From positions 11,138,039 through 11,202,038 of the forward strand of contig NC_051097.1 of the NCBI RefSeq assembly GCF_901709675.1: 64,000 bases of DNA, read 5' to 3'. Shown here in pieces: positions 38,843 through 54,112 of this stretch. The DNA is from Syngnathus acus. Its lineage: Eukaryota; Chordata; Actinopteri; Syngnathiformes; Syngnathidae. Position 1 is the stretch's first letter; each line of letters starts with the position of its first letter. The position numbers and the translations under genes were made by a program. The notes below the pieces were generated by a model that ran no database searches, was not told the DNA's origin, and saw only the letters and a program-made list of their open reading frames with translations.

Positions 38843-41116
38843 TCACTCGTCGGCACACCCTTTCCGTTTATTCTTCGAAAATCTTTCACCAGTGTGGGTT
38901 CTCGTGTGGACTTTTAAGTTTCCCTTCTGAGAGAAACGCTGACCACAAAGTGAGCACGCAAAAGGTTTCTCTCCACTATGTGTTCTCGTGTGTTTGATCA
39001 AGGTTCCCTTTTCAGAGAATCTTTGATCACAAATAGAGCAGGCAAAAGGTTTCTCACCAGTATGGATTCTCGTGTGTATAGTTAGACTTCCCTTCTGAGA
39101 GAATCCCTGACCGCATATTGCGCAGGCAAAAGGTTTCTCTCCTGTGTGCGTTCGTGTGTGCGATCTCAAGTTTGCCCTTTCAGAGAATCTTTGATCACAG
39201 AGTAAGCAAGCAAACGGTTTCTCACCAGTGTGTGTTCTTGTGTGTGTTTTTAAGCTCACCTGTGTAGAGAAGCTTTGGCCGCAAAGTGAGCAGCCAAAAG
39301 GCTTCTCTCCCGTGTGTTTTCTTATGTGTGTCCTTAGGTTTCCATTCTGAGAAAATCTTTGACCACAAACTGAGCAAGCGAAAGGTTTCTCACCAGTGTG
39401 TGTTTTCGCATGAGTTCTCAAGTGTCCTTTATGAGAGAATCTTTTACCGCAATCTGAGCAGACAAAAGGTTTCTCTCCAGTATGGGATATCATGTGGGTT
39501 TTCAAAAGGGACTTGTACACAAATAATTTCCCACACTGAGAACATTTCCAGCGTTTGTTGTCGGCATGACATGTCATGTCTTGCTCATCATCAGTGTTAG
39601 GAGAGTGAGACGTGTCGTCGCTATCTGACATTGGAGCTAACAGGCTGTCCGCTTGCAGTTCTTCACAGTGGTCGCCGTCGCCTTCTCTTGTCATGTGTTG
39701 ACTTGAGTTCCTGCTGCTTAGAGGCTCCGCCCCTTTATTCTCCTCAAATTGATCTTCGTCTTCACTTTTGAATGGGACTCCCGTCAATAGCAACTCGATA
39801 ATATCATCGTCCTGCTCTTCCTCCTCCTCCTTGATGTGGGGAAGCTGCATCTGCTCCACGTCTTGAAAGTCAAGTTGCTCTGGCGCCTGCCGCTCGGGAC
39901 CAAGACGGCTTTCATTGATCTCTGCGGGACACAAGACAACATTGCAATAAGCATTAGCACGGGGCGCAGGAAGAAACGCCTCAACTTGGTCAGAACTATT
40001 CAATTCTACCACATTTCAATGTCAATTTGAATGTTATGAATTGTTCAGCCAGAACGGAGTGCACAAGCAATTTGTTGGGGTGTTTTTGTGCCAGAAAAAA
40101 AAAAAATCTTAATCTGAATCCTAATAACCGCAGAATACAAACTCATGCAACGCGGAAAGCTAAACATTTCGTAGATGTGAATGCTCTCGCCTCTTTAATC
40201 ATCTTTGAAATTCTGAGCGCCTCGGTCATGTGTCTGCTGAGAGCCAATCAAATTGGCATGCGTGCGGGTAGGCGGAAGTTGTCAGGGCACGCGAGAGGGG
40301 AAATGTTTGTTTGCTGCCCGAGGTGGGTTTCGTGCGCTTTTCTTCCAAAATATCGCGCGACAATCTGATGACTTCAATGCTTACTTGTTAACCTTGCAGA
40401 GCCGACTGCAACGACTGAAAAGCGGAGTTGTTCACGATTTAGCATTAGCTGCCCCTCCAGTTTGTATGGGTCCGGTTGCATTGCTATTTATATTGAAATC
40501 ATGTTATTTAATTGAGGAGGAATTGTTGAATTGTGAACACGTGCGTTACTCGGATGATCTTGTTTTCTACAGGCCCTGCATTTAATTGATGATGGTGAGC
40601 CAAGGAAAGGCTCCGAGCCCAACAAGTTTGAACTCAACCCAAGTCCGTGGCGATTCCTGCCAGCTGAACTGGAAGGAGGCTCTCACGGTCGCCCAAACGC
40701 AAAGGTAAAATATTGCTAATTTTGGTTTCATGTTATGCAGCAAATGTTGGCTACATATACCCGACATCTGTATTCAATGTCATAAAAACGCCTTTCCACT
40801 GTCTTTGGCCACGTACTGAAATACATACGATTGTCTTTCAATATGATCAAATGTATTTAAAGAATGAAACAATTCTTTTAAATATATAGATATGCATATT
40901 ATGTCAAACGTATCCACTTAAATATAAACACGTTAAGGGCGGAAAGTACCGTACTGTAATTTGAAGAGTACAGTAAAGAAAATGAAAAGTAGGCAAATCT
41001 GCTCCGTGTGACCCACCTCCAGGCTTCTTGAAAGCAGCGTCCGTCAGAAGTTGACGTTGTGACTCGTTTCTCTGCTTTTTCTCACCAAGTTCCTTTACTG
41101 TCGCGCGTGCAGACAT
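38843..41116 (-). CDS. C2H2 zinc-finger protein, eight fingers (ZNF copy A)
   Basis: This is a predicted nuclear DNA-binding protein of the large teleost tandem C2H2 family. Exon 1 is 41116-41017 and encodes an N-terminal coiled-coil-like, charged segment (MSARATVKELG...). Exon 2 is 39921-38843. Together they give 392 aa with phase-1 splicing. Exon 2 carries an acidic linker with a run of E residues, a DSDD motif, and eight C-X2-C-X12-H-X3-H fingers joined by TGEKPF linkers, starting W-K-C-S-Q-C. The donor used here (GTGGGT after position 41017) is inferred. The donor position seen in the neighbouring paralogue reads AT instead of GT. The tail after the last finger is short and lysine-rich. 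The target sequence and function are unknown. Confidence 0.85.
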
Positions 41117-41957
41117 TTTCACACGATTAGCGCAGCACTTGATGCTCACGCTTGATCTTTGCTTTGCAGGCAGTTGGCAGCCGACGCATCTTCTTTGTTA
41201 GCCCCTAGCTAGGCTATGCTAAATTAAGCCAGGGCCGAGAATCGTGAACGTGCACGGACGAGAGTTTAAACGCACACGCATCGGATGGGGGATGTTTTGC
41301 TCCAGTATGGTAGCGGGCCACGCAGTGTATCCAGGCTTCGTGGTTTGCTACACAAGGCGGAGAAGTATTATTTAATCAAGTGCGAGCAGTGAGCGCAAGT
41401 TGCGACAGCTATAACAAATGGCGTGCCTACGGTAACCGAGAAGGCTCAATTCAAATAGAACCAAGCGCGTTCTTGCCAAGTTTCCTTCTTTTGACTGATA
41501 TTGAGTTTCAAACTTTAGCGATAACTTTAAATGACTTTCTTGTATATGGTTAACGTAATATAGAAATATTCCAGCGTGTTGTATAAAAACATGAGGGGAG
41601 GTTTGAATCATTATTATTAAAAGTGCAGTGGCGACTTTATTGTTCTTCTTGGCAGTGGTCCTTTCTTGAACTCACAGTGTAGAATATTTTAATTGACGTG
41701 TGTGGTAGTTATATTATTTTTTAAAAGCTTTCAAATACGCCAATTCATTAGTAGTATCATGTGTACAGTACATGCAGTATGTGCGTTGTAGTATACTTAT
41801 TGTCCACTCGGTGTCGCCATTCTCACAGGGAAGACTGCCAGAGCAGCAAACAAAACACTAGATGTCAATTTTCACCTTAACTACTCAGCGTAGTTGACAT
41901 CTGACCTTTTCATAGGAAGCTTGATGACGTTCCGAATAAATGTCTGGAAAATTGTAT
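41117..41957. other. intergenic between the two zinc-finger genes
   Basis: This holds the putative promoter of copy A (see 41190-41272) and the 3' end of copy B. Positions 41280-41950 show no recognisable gene. A phrase near 41808 (cactcggtgtcgcca) weakly resembles a CTCF core. Confidence 0.5.
41190..41272 (-). promoter_or_regulatory. putative promoter of ZNF copy A, duplicated in copy B
   Basis: This segment and 43870-43951 share phrases in the same order (CTTTGTTAGC, ATGCTAAA, GGCCGAGAA, AGAGTTTAA), each 60-140 bp upstream of its gene's start codon. Conservation between two diverged paralogues suggests a core promoter or 5' UTR that was duplicated with the gene. There is no clear TATA box. 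Confidence 0.5.
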
Positions 41958-41963
41958 TTTATT
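41958..41963 (-). terminator. polyadenylation signal of ZNF copy B
   Basis: TTTATT on the plus strand (AATAAA on the minus strand) lies about 140 bp beyond the stop codon of the gene at 42103. Confidence 0.55.
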
Positions 41964-42102
41964 GAGGATCACATTGACACTTTTAAGACTCTAAGTTCTT
42001 TAGCACGAGCACACAGAATGCAAGCAGATAAAATACAAGTAAATTATTTCAGGTCATTGAAACGACTCTTAAAATGGCAGACGTCTCTTTTTATTTTGCG
42101 CT

Positions 42103-43817
42103 TCATAGATCTCTGCGACTTTCACCAGCACAAATATGTCTTTTTACCTGATCTTTACGAGAGAAACTTTGACCACAAACTGAACAGGTAGTGTGTGTTT
42201 TTGTGTGTGCCGTAAATGTTTCTTTTCTAGGGAATCCTTTGCCACACACTGAGCAGGTGTAAGGTTTCTCTCCACTGTGCGATTTTGTGTGACGATTTAA
42301 GTTGCCTTGGTGAGCAAAACGTTGACCGCAGACTGAGCAGGCAAAAGGTCTCTCACCAGTGTGCGTTCTCATGTGTGCTTGAAAGTATCTCCGTGAAGAA
42401 AATCTTTTGCCACATATCGAGCAGGCGAATGGTCTCTCTCCAGTGTGTGTTCTCGTGTGTGTGGTTAAAGTGCGCCTCTCACAGAATCTTTGCCCGCAAA
42501 CTAAGCAGGCAAATGGTTTCTCACCAGTGTGTGTTCTTGTGTGTGTTTTTAAGTTTGCCTTTGTGGAGAAACATTTGCCACAATCCAAGCAGGCAAAAGG
42601 TTTCTCTCCGGTGTGTGTTCTCATGTGTGTTGTCAAAACGCGGCTCTCAGAGAACCTCTGACCACACACTGAACACGAAAAAGGTTTTTCCCCAGTGTGT
42701 ATTCTTGTGTGTATTCGTAAATTTCCTTTGACAGAGAAGCGCAGATTGCAGAATGCGCACGCAAAAGGCTTTTCTCCCGTGTGTGTTCTTGTGTGTGAAA
42801 TTAAGTGCACCTTTTGAAAGAATTTTCGGCCGCACACTGAGCAGGCAAAGGCTTTCTCACCAGTGTGCGTTCTTGCGTGATTGGTCAATGTGTGTTTATA
42901 AAAGAATCGTAGACCACAAACTGAGCAGGAAAACGTTTTCTCTCCCGTGTGTGTTATTGTGTGTCTTCTCAAGTTTCCTTTTTGAGAGAATTGTTGACCG
43001 CAAAGTGAGCAGGCAAAAGTTTTCTTTCCCGTGTGTGTTAATGTGTGTCTTCTTAAGCTTCCCTTTTGAGAGAATTTCCTACCACAAACTGAGCAAGTAA
43101 AAGGTTTTTCTCCAGTGTGGACAATCATATGAATTTTCCAAAGAGACTTGTAGACAAACGTTTTCCCACACTGAGAACACTTCCAGCGTTTGTTGTGGCT
43201 CATATCATGCTCTTCATCATCAGTGTCAGGGGAGTCCGACTCGATGTCGTCGCTATCTGATAGCGGAGCTAACAGGCTGTCTGCTTCTGACCCGCCACAG
43301 TGGTTGCCATCGGCTTCTGTTTTTATTTGTTGATTTGAGCTGCTGCTTGGAGGCTTGGTCCCTACATTCTCCTCCCCGTAGTGACCTTCATCTTCAGTCT
43401 TTAAATGGACACCGGTCACGGGCAACTCTGTGAAATCCTCTTCTTCTTTAATGTGTGGTCCCTGCGGCTGCTCCTCTGTTTTGACTTGAATGGGCTCTGA
43501 AGGTTTCTCCTCTTTAATGTCAGCAAACTCCATCTTCTGCTGTTTGGGACCAGGATCTTTTTCACTGATGTCTACAGGACATAAGACAAGTCAAAGGAAG
43601 ATAAAAACAAATGCAAAAACAACATTGTCATTGGGGTGAATTGAAATGTATTTGTTTTGCGAATGCCGTAAGTTGGATCAGAAGTGAGCAAACCTGCTCC
43701 GTGTAGCACAAGTGGAGGCCTCTTGCAATCCGCCTCCAGCACTTGACATTGTCGCGCGATCTCTTCTTTTGTTCCACAACATTCCTCTTCGCACTTTACT
43801 GTTTGTTTTGCGCGCAT
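42103..43817 (-). CDS. C2H2 zinc-finger protein, twelve fingers plus a degenerate one (ZNF copy B)
   Basis: This is a tandem paralogue of the gene at 38843-41116 and a predicted nuclear DNA-binding factor of unknown target. Exon 1 is 43817-43694 ([12 protein letters not shown]..., ending H-G-A) with a GTTTGC donor. Exon 2 is 43571-42103 with a TGTAG acceptor. Joined they give 530 aa in phase 1. Exon 2 starts D-I-S-E-K-D-P, carries two IKEE-type acidic motifs (lysines in an acidic context that resemble SUMO acceptors), a DSDD acidic linker, then twelve full C2H2 fingers with TGEKPF/TGERPF linkers. The thirteenth finger ends R-H-I-C instead of H-X3-H and is probably non-functional. Copy A has eight fingers, so finger number has changed since duplication. 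Confidence 0.9.
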
Positions 43818-43869
43818 TCTCTTTCGACGTTCAAACCTGATCTTTGAGTGGATTCGTTGAACAAACTCG

Positions 43870-43951
43870 TCTCCTTTGTTAGCAAGCTCAGCGATGCTAA
43901 ACTAAGCTAACCAAGGCCGAGAAGCTTTGAGGAACACCAAGAGTTTAACCT
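43870..43951 (-). promoter_or_regulatory. putative promoter of ZNF copy B
   Basis: This is the counterpart of 41190-41272, sharing ordered short phrases with it, upstream of the copy B start codon. The homology is visible by eye. The promoter role is inferred. Confidence 0.45.
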
Positions 43952-44567
43952 AATAAGAATATTTGAAAGAATATTCCATTCTTTAAAAATGTAATGATGG
44001 ATTTACTTCGTCCAGGCTTAAGTACGTCAGGTTTTAATTAGGAAAGTATCATTTTTGAGCGTGTCGGTAGGCTAACTGTTGACGGGTGACGTACAGCTTC
44101 CACGCAAGTTGTACGGCAACTCCACTTGGACAAACCTCGTGTGGTCTAAAAGAGCGAATGTAGACGACACAAAAGCGAAAAACTGTAGCGATATAAGATT
44201 TTTTATTTGAAGACTTCGAGACAAAGCGTTTTTATTTATATCGGTATAAAACAATTCCTTGTTAGCAGGCAAGACTTGTCTTGTTGGCGATCTAGACATG
44301 AAATACAGACATGAATCAGTAAAAATGTTTTTATTCAAGATCCATTTTACACAATGTTTTCAAAGCGTCAATGTTTCTTCCGTCTATTTCAACAATTGAG
44401 TTAACTACAAAACGTGCATAGAGATTGACAATTTCCATTGAACGCTTCATTGCTTTAGAAATTTGGCATTGCATTTTATAGGTCGAATTGTTTCAGTCGA
44501 CTTTGTATATTTTACAGCTCAAGTTTGGTTTAAGTTGTAGAAGTTACTCTTTGGGAGAAATGTGGGT
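43952..44567. other. intergenic between zinc-finger copy B and the histone cluster
   Basis: AT-rich sequence with no gene or named repeat that I recognise. Confidence 0.5.
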
Positions 44568-44583
44568 GGCTCTTAAAAGAACC
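44568..44583 (-). terminator. histone 3' stem-loop of H2B-1
   Basis: On the minus strand this reads GGTTCTTTTAAGAGCC: a six-bp stem with a G-U pair and a UUUA loop. It is the SLBP-binding processing signal of replication-dependent histone mRNAs, 28 bp past the stop. Confidence 0.93.
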
Positions 44584-44611
44584 GTTGGTTTGAAGCTTTG
44601 CCGCTTCGAGT

Positions 44612-44989
44612 TTACTTGGAGCTGGTGTACTTGGTAACGGCCTTGGTGCCCTCGGACACGGCGTGCTTGGCCAGCTCACCCGGGAGCAGGAGGCGCACAG
44701 CAGTCTGAATCTCCCTGGAAGAGATGGTGGAGCGCTTGTTGTAGTGCGCCAGGCGGGAGGCCTCGGAGGCGATACGCTCGAAGATGTCGTTGACGAACGA
44801 GTTCATGATGCTCATGGCTTTGGAGGAGATGCCGGTGTCGGGGTGGACCTGCTTCAAGACCTTATACACGTAGATGGCATAGCTCTCCTTCCTTCCCTTC
44901 CTTCTCTTCTTGGTACCAGGCTTGCCAGCACCTTTGGTGACGGCCTTCTTAGAGCCCTTCTTGGGCGCAGGCTTCGTAGGCTCAGGCAT
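44612..44989 (-). CDS. H2B: histone H2B (copy 1)
   Basis: Core nucleosome histone of 125 aa, intronless. The basic N-tail begins M-P-E-P-T-K, then the histone fold contains [20 protein letters not shown] and the protein ends AVTKYTSSK. It differs from the other two H2B copies in the tail, with [10 protein letters not shown] in place of [10 protein letters not shown] (one residue longer), and has S-S-R-E-I instead of T-S-R-E-I. A stem-loop lies downstream, and an octamer, a TATA box and a CCAAT box lie upstream, so it should be S-phase expressed. It is the leftmost histone gene in the cluster. Confidence 0.97.
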   Translation of the reverse strand: MPEPTKPAPKKGSKKAVTKGAGKPGTKKRRKGRKESYAIYVYKVLKQVHPDTGISSKAMSIMNSFVNDIFERIASEASRLAHYNKRSTISSREIQTAVRLLLPGELAKHAVSEGTKAVTKYTSSK

Positions 44990-45047
44990 TGTAAGTCAAG
45001 ATTGGTTGTTGGGGTCTGTGTGTCTGGTCTGTGGCCGAGCCAGAGAC

Positions 45048-45100
45048 CTTATAGGGGCTCTGATGCAAATGATTCTGTTCTAGCGCCACACTTTGATTGG
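45048..45100 (-). promoter_or_regulatory. H2B-1 promoter (TATA, octamer, CCAAT)
   Basis: On the minus strand, in order towards the gene, are CCAAT (45096-45100), the octamer ATTTGCAT (45063-45070) and a CTATAAG TATA box (45048-45054). The octamer directly upstream of the TATA box is the hallmark of H2B promoters (Oct-1 site). Confidence 0.85.
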
Positions 45101-45592
45101 CTAAAGGAAATGGCGGCCTGCTATATGACGCTTTCAATGGATTCAGTGGATCCATGATGTCTTTTATCGTCTATAGTTTGTTCTGTTAAATATTTTATTA
45201 GGTTTGTCAGTCTCATAACCCTAACCTTTAGAACTCAGGCGTAGTCACAATAGACTGAAAGGTCAAAAAACATTAATTGTGGCATTTATGAGGCAAGATA
45301 TGACATTCATACAGAATAGGAAAATTAAAAATGAACTATTTATTTACATACGCAAAAGTGATGGCAGTGTGTATGGTGTGCAGTGCTTGTGCATTCTGTT
45401 CCTTATCTGGCACCGCTTTTCTAGCCCTTTCTGTATCTGCTGCACGTGTACTTGTAGTAGCCGACCCAGCGTAACCTTGTATTATTTACAGTTTGAAAAA
45501 TGCTCTGAAACACTACTCCTATCTGAATCTAATAATATTGCAGACGGTAAGATTACTCAAAATGGAAATGTACCCTTTTCGGACATTTGTGT

Positions 45593-45608
45593 GGCTCTTA
45601 AAAGAGCC
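45593..45608 (-). terminator. histone 3' stem-loop of H2A-1
   Basis: GGCTCTTTTAAGAGCC on the minus strand, a perfect six-bp stem with a UUUA loop, 28 bp past the stop. Confidence 0.95.
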
Positions 45609-45636
45609 TTTTGTGATGATTAGCTTGTGGCTAAGT

Positions 45637-46080
<444 letters not shown>

Positions 46081-46140
46081 TTATACTTAAAGCTGCTGCG
46101 ATTTGATTGGCTGGCGTATGCGGGGAAAGTGTTGTCCAAT
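46081..46140 (-). promoter_or_regulatory. H2A-1 promoter (TATA and paired CCAAT)
   Basis: A TATAA box on the minus strand at 46081-46085, a CCAAT box on the minus strand (ATTGG at 46106-46110), and an opposite-facing CCAAT at 46136-46140. The same TATA, ATTGG, CCAATCAGC arrangement recurs in the second H2A gene. Confidence 0.75.
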
Positions 46141-46620
46141 CAGCAACAAGCAACGGTTGCCATTGTTCTGAAGCCCGTGAGCTGCTTTTTCCACTGTCAA
46201 GACAATATTCTTTGTTTGAAGTGTGAGCTGCCAAAGCATTGAATTACATGAAGTGCGTGCCATTTTTGAGTCAATGAAAATTTGACTTTTAAAAATGAAT
46301 CAAATTACATAGCTAACTTCAAATGTGATTCTGTAGGATTTAAGGTGGGTGGGTAATAGTGAAACAAAAAAAACACCTGTATACCAATCAAACTTGATAC
46401 CGCATCAATTTTGGGGAGCTGTTTCTTTGCCTAATGTTCAAACCAGATCTAGAAGATACATTTTGTTCGATAGAGGCTTTGACTCAAATTTGGGATTAAA
46501 TTACAGGTGTGTAATGTCATTTATTTTAACCAAATGCATTGTGTGCAATTATAGATGTTTTTGTATTAGTTATTTCGTCTGACATGATGGAGGAATGATA
46601 CTTTTAGTTGCTGATGTGGT

Positions 46621-46636
46621 GGCCCTTAAAAGAGCC
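46621..46636 (-). terminator. histone 3' stem-loop of H3-1
   Basis: GGCTCTTTTAAGGGCC on the minus strand: a six-bp stem with one G-U wobble and a UUUA loop, 22 bp past the stop. Confidence 0.93.
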
Positions 46637-46658
46637 GTTGTGGTTGTGTTGATGATGC

Positions 46659-47087
<429 letters not shown>

Positions 47088-47130
47088 TTATCCTCGTAAC
47101 GTGAATGCCTCAAACCTGGCGAGCTGCGGA

Positions 47131-47275
47131 TTTTATCCAGGCGAGAGAGCGCTGATTGGTGAGTTTTAAGATGAGCCCGCGTCAAAAGGCTGCCTCTCTA
47201 TTGGACGAATTGAACCAATCAGTACCGAACACAACTAACCGCACCCCTCCCTCCCGAAAGAGATTAATGACGTCA
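47131..47275 (-). promoter_or_regulatory. H3-1 promoter with CCAAT boxes and a CRE
   Basis: A weak TATA-like ATAAAA on the minus strand (near 47131-47136), CCAAT boxes at 47155-47159 (minus), 47200-47204 (minus) and 47215-47219 (plus), and a perfect CRE palindrome TGACGTCA at 47268-47275. The first CCAAT and the GATTTTATCCAGGCGAGA-like region are shared with the second H3 gene. Confidence 0.7.
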
Positions 47276-47592
47276 CCATTTCTATTTTGTCAGTCTTAAA
47301 GTGAACGTAGACACCCTTACGAACAACGATGGCGAATAAAAAGCAGTGATTGATGTGCATCCACGTGCCGTTGTAGATGGACTGGCTATTCCATTGCTCT
47401 CACAATGAAAAGGTATATATTTTAAGGCGTTACCAAAATCTAGATTGTGTTAATACCAAAATATTTTGTAGCCAATCTAGATTGTGTTCAAATTGTCTGC
47501 TGGTATGCCTTTGTACTGCAGTCACATTAAATCATTAACGTTATGAGATTTTTGTATCACACGGACGAATATTGCTCTTTGAATGAGGTGGT

Positions 47593-47608
47593 GGCTCTCA
47601 AAAGAGCA
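47593..47608 (-). pseudogene. orphan histone stem-loop, ghost of an H1 gene
   Basis: On the minus strand this reads TGCTCTTTTGAGAGCC: a five-bp stem with the outermost pair broken. No histone frame lies upstream of it. Its flanks (GGTGGTGGCTCT and a following TTTGTGT) match the H1 3' end at 58545-58572, and it lies between H3 and H2B exactly where H1 sits in the right-hand half. I infer that an H1 gene was deleted here. Confidence 0.6.
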
Positions 47609-47884
47609 GTTTGTGTAGTATACAATTAAATTAGTAGCGTCGTCTTTGAACACGGGATCAAATGTAGACCTTAGAACAGCCCCATGATTGCAGAGAAGTC
47701 CATTTTTAGTTTTAGCGTATTTCAAAATCTTTCCCCTTTAAAATAAATTATTACACAGCATAAAGTATTAGTGTACACGGGACATAACATTTTTATTCAT
47801 GCTACAATATTAATTTTTAACATTCGGAGTCCGGCCGTCTGGGTTTTAGTTGGAATCGTGCATACCCATTAGAGCAAATTGGGT

Positions 47885-47900
47885 GGCTCTTAAAAGAACC
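47885..47900 (-). terminator. histone 3' stem-loop of H2B-2
   Basis: GGTTCTTTTAAGAGCC on the minus strand, 28 bp past the stop. The surrounding sequence GGTGGCTCTTAAAAGAACC recurs at all three H2B genes. Confidence 0.93.
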
Positions 47901-47928
47901 GTTGGTTTGAAGCTTTGCCGCATCGCGT

Positions 47929-48435
<507 letters not shown>

Positions 48436-48488
48436 CTGATAATGCATTCCCTGCGCGCGACGTTTCCGTGCTCATTTGCTGCTCATGC

Positions 48489-48614
48489 ATGCAAATATGA
48501 CTGTGCCAGTGCCACGATTTGATTGGCTAATTCTATCAGCGTGACGTAGATCTTGTTTTTTCTTTGCGTTCATGACTTGCAAATAACGTTGCACCAACTC
48601 CACTCTCCTATTGA
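48489..48614 (-). promoter_or_regulatory. two extra octamer plus CCAAT modules upstream of H2B-2
   Basis: A second octamer (48489-48496) followed by CCAAT (48522-48526) repeats the proximal module with high similarity (ATGCAAAT, then TGCCA..GCCA, then GATTGGCT-type phrases). A third, eroded copy has TTGCAAAT at 48577-48584 and ATTGA at 48610-48614. They may be auxiliary Oct-1/NF-Y sites or remnants of duplicated H2B promoters. Confidence 0.6.
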
Positions 48615-49400
48615 CTGCAATGCTTGATTATTAATAATTACATGTTTGTTTATGTCGCCCCTCACCCACTTCCCCGACTACATCATCGCCTTCCGAGAAA
48701 TTGCTGCATAAACAAAACAAAGGCGACCTTTCACAATCATCGTGTAAATGCACTATACATGAACATATAACCTCTTAGGTCCGTACACAGAGCAGGAGTT
48801 CCATATTTGAATATCTGTTTTCGATTCTTGTGATATGGAGTGTGATGTGCAGTAAAGTTAAACGGTACTGTGCTGTATAACTGTATAAATGGTATAACAA
48901 CACTGCCATCAACTGGAGGCTTTTTATTACTTGCAGTATCATGACAATACTCCTTTCAATTTTGTTTTTTAACAACTATATTATACAAACAGAAATTGTG
49001 TCGATGTATAAATGAACACTTTTATTTGACAATTTTCAAACAATTGTATGAGTTTCTCTTAAATGCCTTATTTTAAAGCGACAACGTTGACCCCTTTTCC
49101 TCGCGTACCAAAATGGCGTCGACGACTTCCTTTGCAAGTGACGTATTTCCTATGTCATCACTTCCGGATTACAACATTATTTTTTTTTTTTGCTAAGCTC
49201 GCGAACCGAAACTTCCTTGGAAAGGACGTGATACCGAATCATTATCATGGAAACAAGTCTCTGACTACCGGAAAGCTTTTCTAAACGTATGTATGTTTTG
49301 ATCCGCCATAATGTTTCTGCGTATCAACCAAATAACTATTTGTCGGCCATCCTGTCGTAAGTAGGGTAGGCGTGACGGGTGGCTAATGCGCTAGCTTTAG
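48615..49400. other. intergenic between H2B-2 and hmgcr
   Basis: AT-rich with no recognisable gene. Positions 49060-49150 include a GCGTCGACGACTTCCTTTGC-like stretch of higher GC. The region should hold the hmgcr regulatory elements. I did not find a confident sterol regulatory element by eye. Confidence 0.5.
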
Positions 49401-49419
49401 CTTGAACGTTGTCACAGTG

Positions 49420-49572
49420 TATATAAGTTGTTGACGCCCCGAATGGAACAACATTGGCGACGGGGTCTTTATTTGTGTGTAAGTGTTTGTACTTATCAGC
49501 TGTACGTTGAACGCTAGCTCGCTGTCTGTCGTCGTTATCTCACCACACGTTGCCTCATTATTGTTTTGACAG
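49420..49572 (+). promoter_or_regulatory. hmgcr: putative hmgcr core promoter and non-coding first exon
   Basis: TATATAAG at 49420-49427 is followed by a possible short 5' UTR exon with a GTAAGTG donor at 49479, and an acceptor TTTTGACAG ending at 49572. Vertebrate hmgcr genes are known to have a non-coding first exon, so the arrangement is plausible. The exact start site cannot be read from sequence. Confidence 0.45.
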
Positions 49573-49686
49573 CAGTGGAGAGTACAAAGGCTTTTTAAGT
49601 TTTGGAACTGGATGGCTGCATGGAAGTTACAGCCTCCAGCTAAAGTTGAAGGAATAAACCCATTCATGCCCTTGTACCTGCAGAGC

Positions 49687-53638
<3,952 letters not shown>

Positions 53639-53825
53639 CGCTTGCTGACGTCGTGAAGGACGAACGCAGGCGGCCCGCACCGCAGCCGCACGTCCTCCGA
53701 GTCGAGGCCCTTGTGGAAGGCCTCAGACAGAGCTCGCTTGTCTTTTTGAACGCATTTGTTGCAATGAGAAGCCATCAAAACGTGCAAGCTCACGACTGTA
53801 AAGTGTATTTTGAGTGCAATAGAAT

Positions 53826-53831
53826 AATAAA
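53826..53831 (+). terminator. hmgcr: hmgcr polyadenylation signal
   Basis: AATAAA about 190 bp past the stop, in an AT-rich context. It lies at the edge of the antisense zinc-finger relic. A longer 3' UTR is possible, as hmgcr messages usually have long tails. Confidence 0.5.
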
Positions 53832-53837
53832 TTATAA

Positions 53838-54106
53838 AGCGTTACGTTATCAAAGTACTCTTCATCGTCATCCGTGTCTGGGGAGAGCAACCTGACCACG
53901 TGTCATCATCGGATACTGGAGCAAAGCGGCTGGCTGCTCCCCATCGCCTTTTGTTATTATATGCTGACTTGAGCTGCAGCTCAGAGACTCTGCTCTCCTC
54001 ATTTTGACTTTCATCTTCACATTCCAGTGGGACAGCAGTCACTGGCAATTGTGTGAAATGCTCCTACAGACAGGCTACTCCTGCTGCTCAGGACCAACAA
54101 TTTCAT
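53838..54106 (-). pseudogene. broken exon 2 of a zinc-finger family gene, fingers missing
   Basis: Read on the minus strand, a TGTCCTGCAG acceptor is followed by D-E-I-V-G-P-E-Q-Q-E and a stop. In a shifted frame come H-F-T-Q-L-P-V-T-A-V-P-L, E-S-L-S-C-S-S-S-Q-H and S-P-D-T-D-D-D-E-E. These match, in order, the linker of the two zinc-finger genes at 38.8-43.8 kb ([29 protein letters not shown]). It has at least one stop and two frameshifts, and no C2H2 finger follows. It is a truncated relic, probably from the same duplication process. Confidence 0.75.
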
Positions 54107-54112
54107 CTGCAG

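Noticed and set aside
39286-39600. Plus-strand Cys/Ser-rich frames opposite the zinc-finger genes (also 42285-43100)
   Set aside because: Antisense shadows of repeated TGEKPF/C2H2 codons.
44663-45157. Long plus-strand frames opposite histone genes (also at 45493, 47980, 56275, 58568, 61485)
   Set aside because: Mirror frames of GC-rich histone codons. The minus strand has the conserved protein, promoter and stem-loop.
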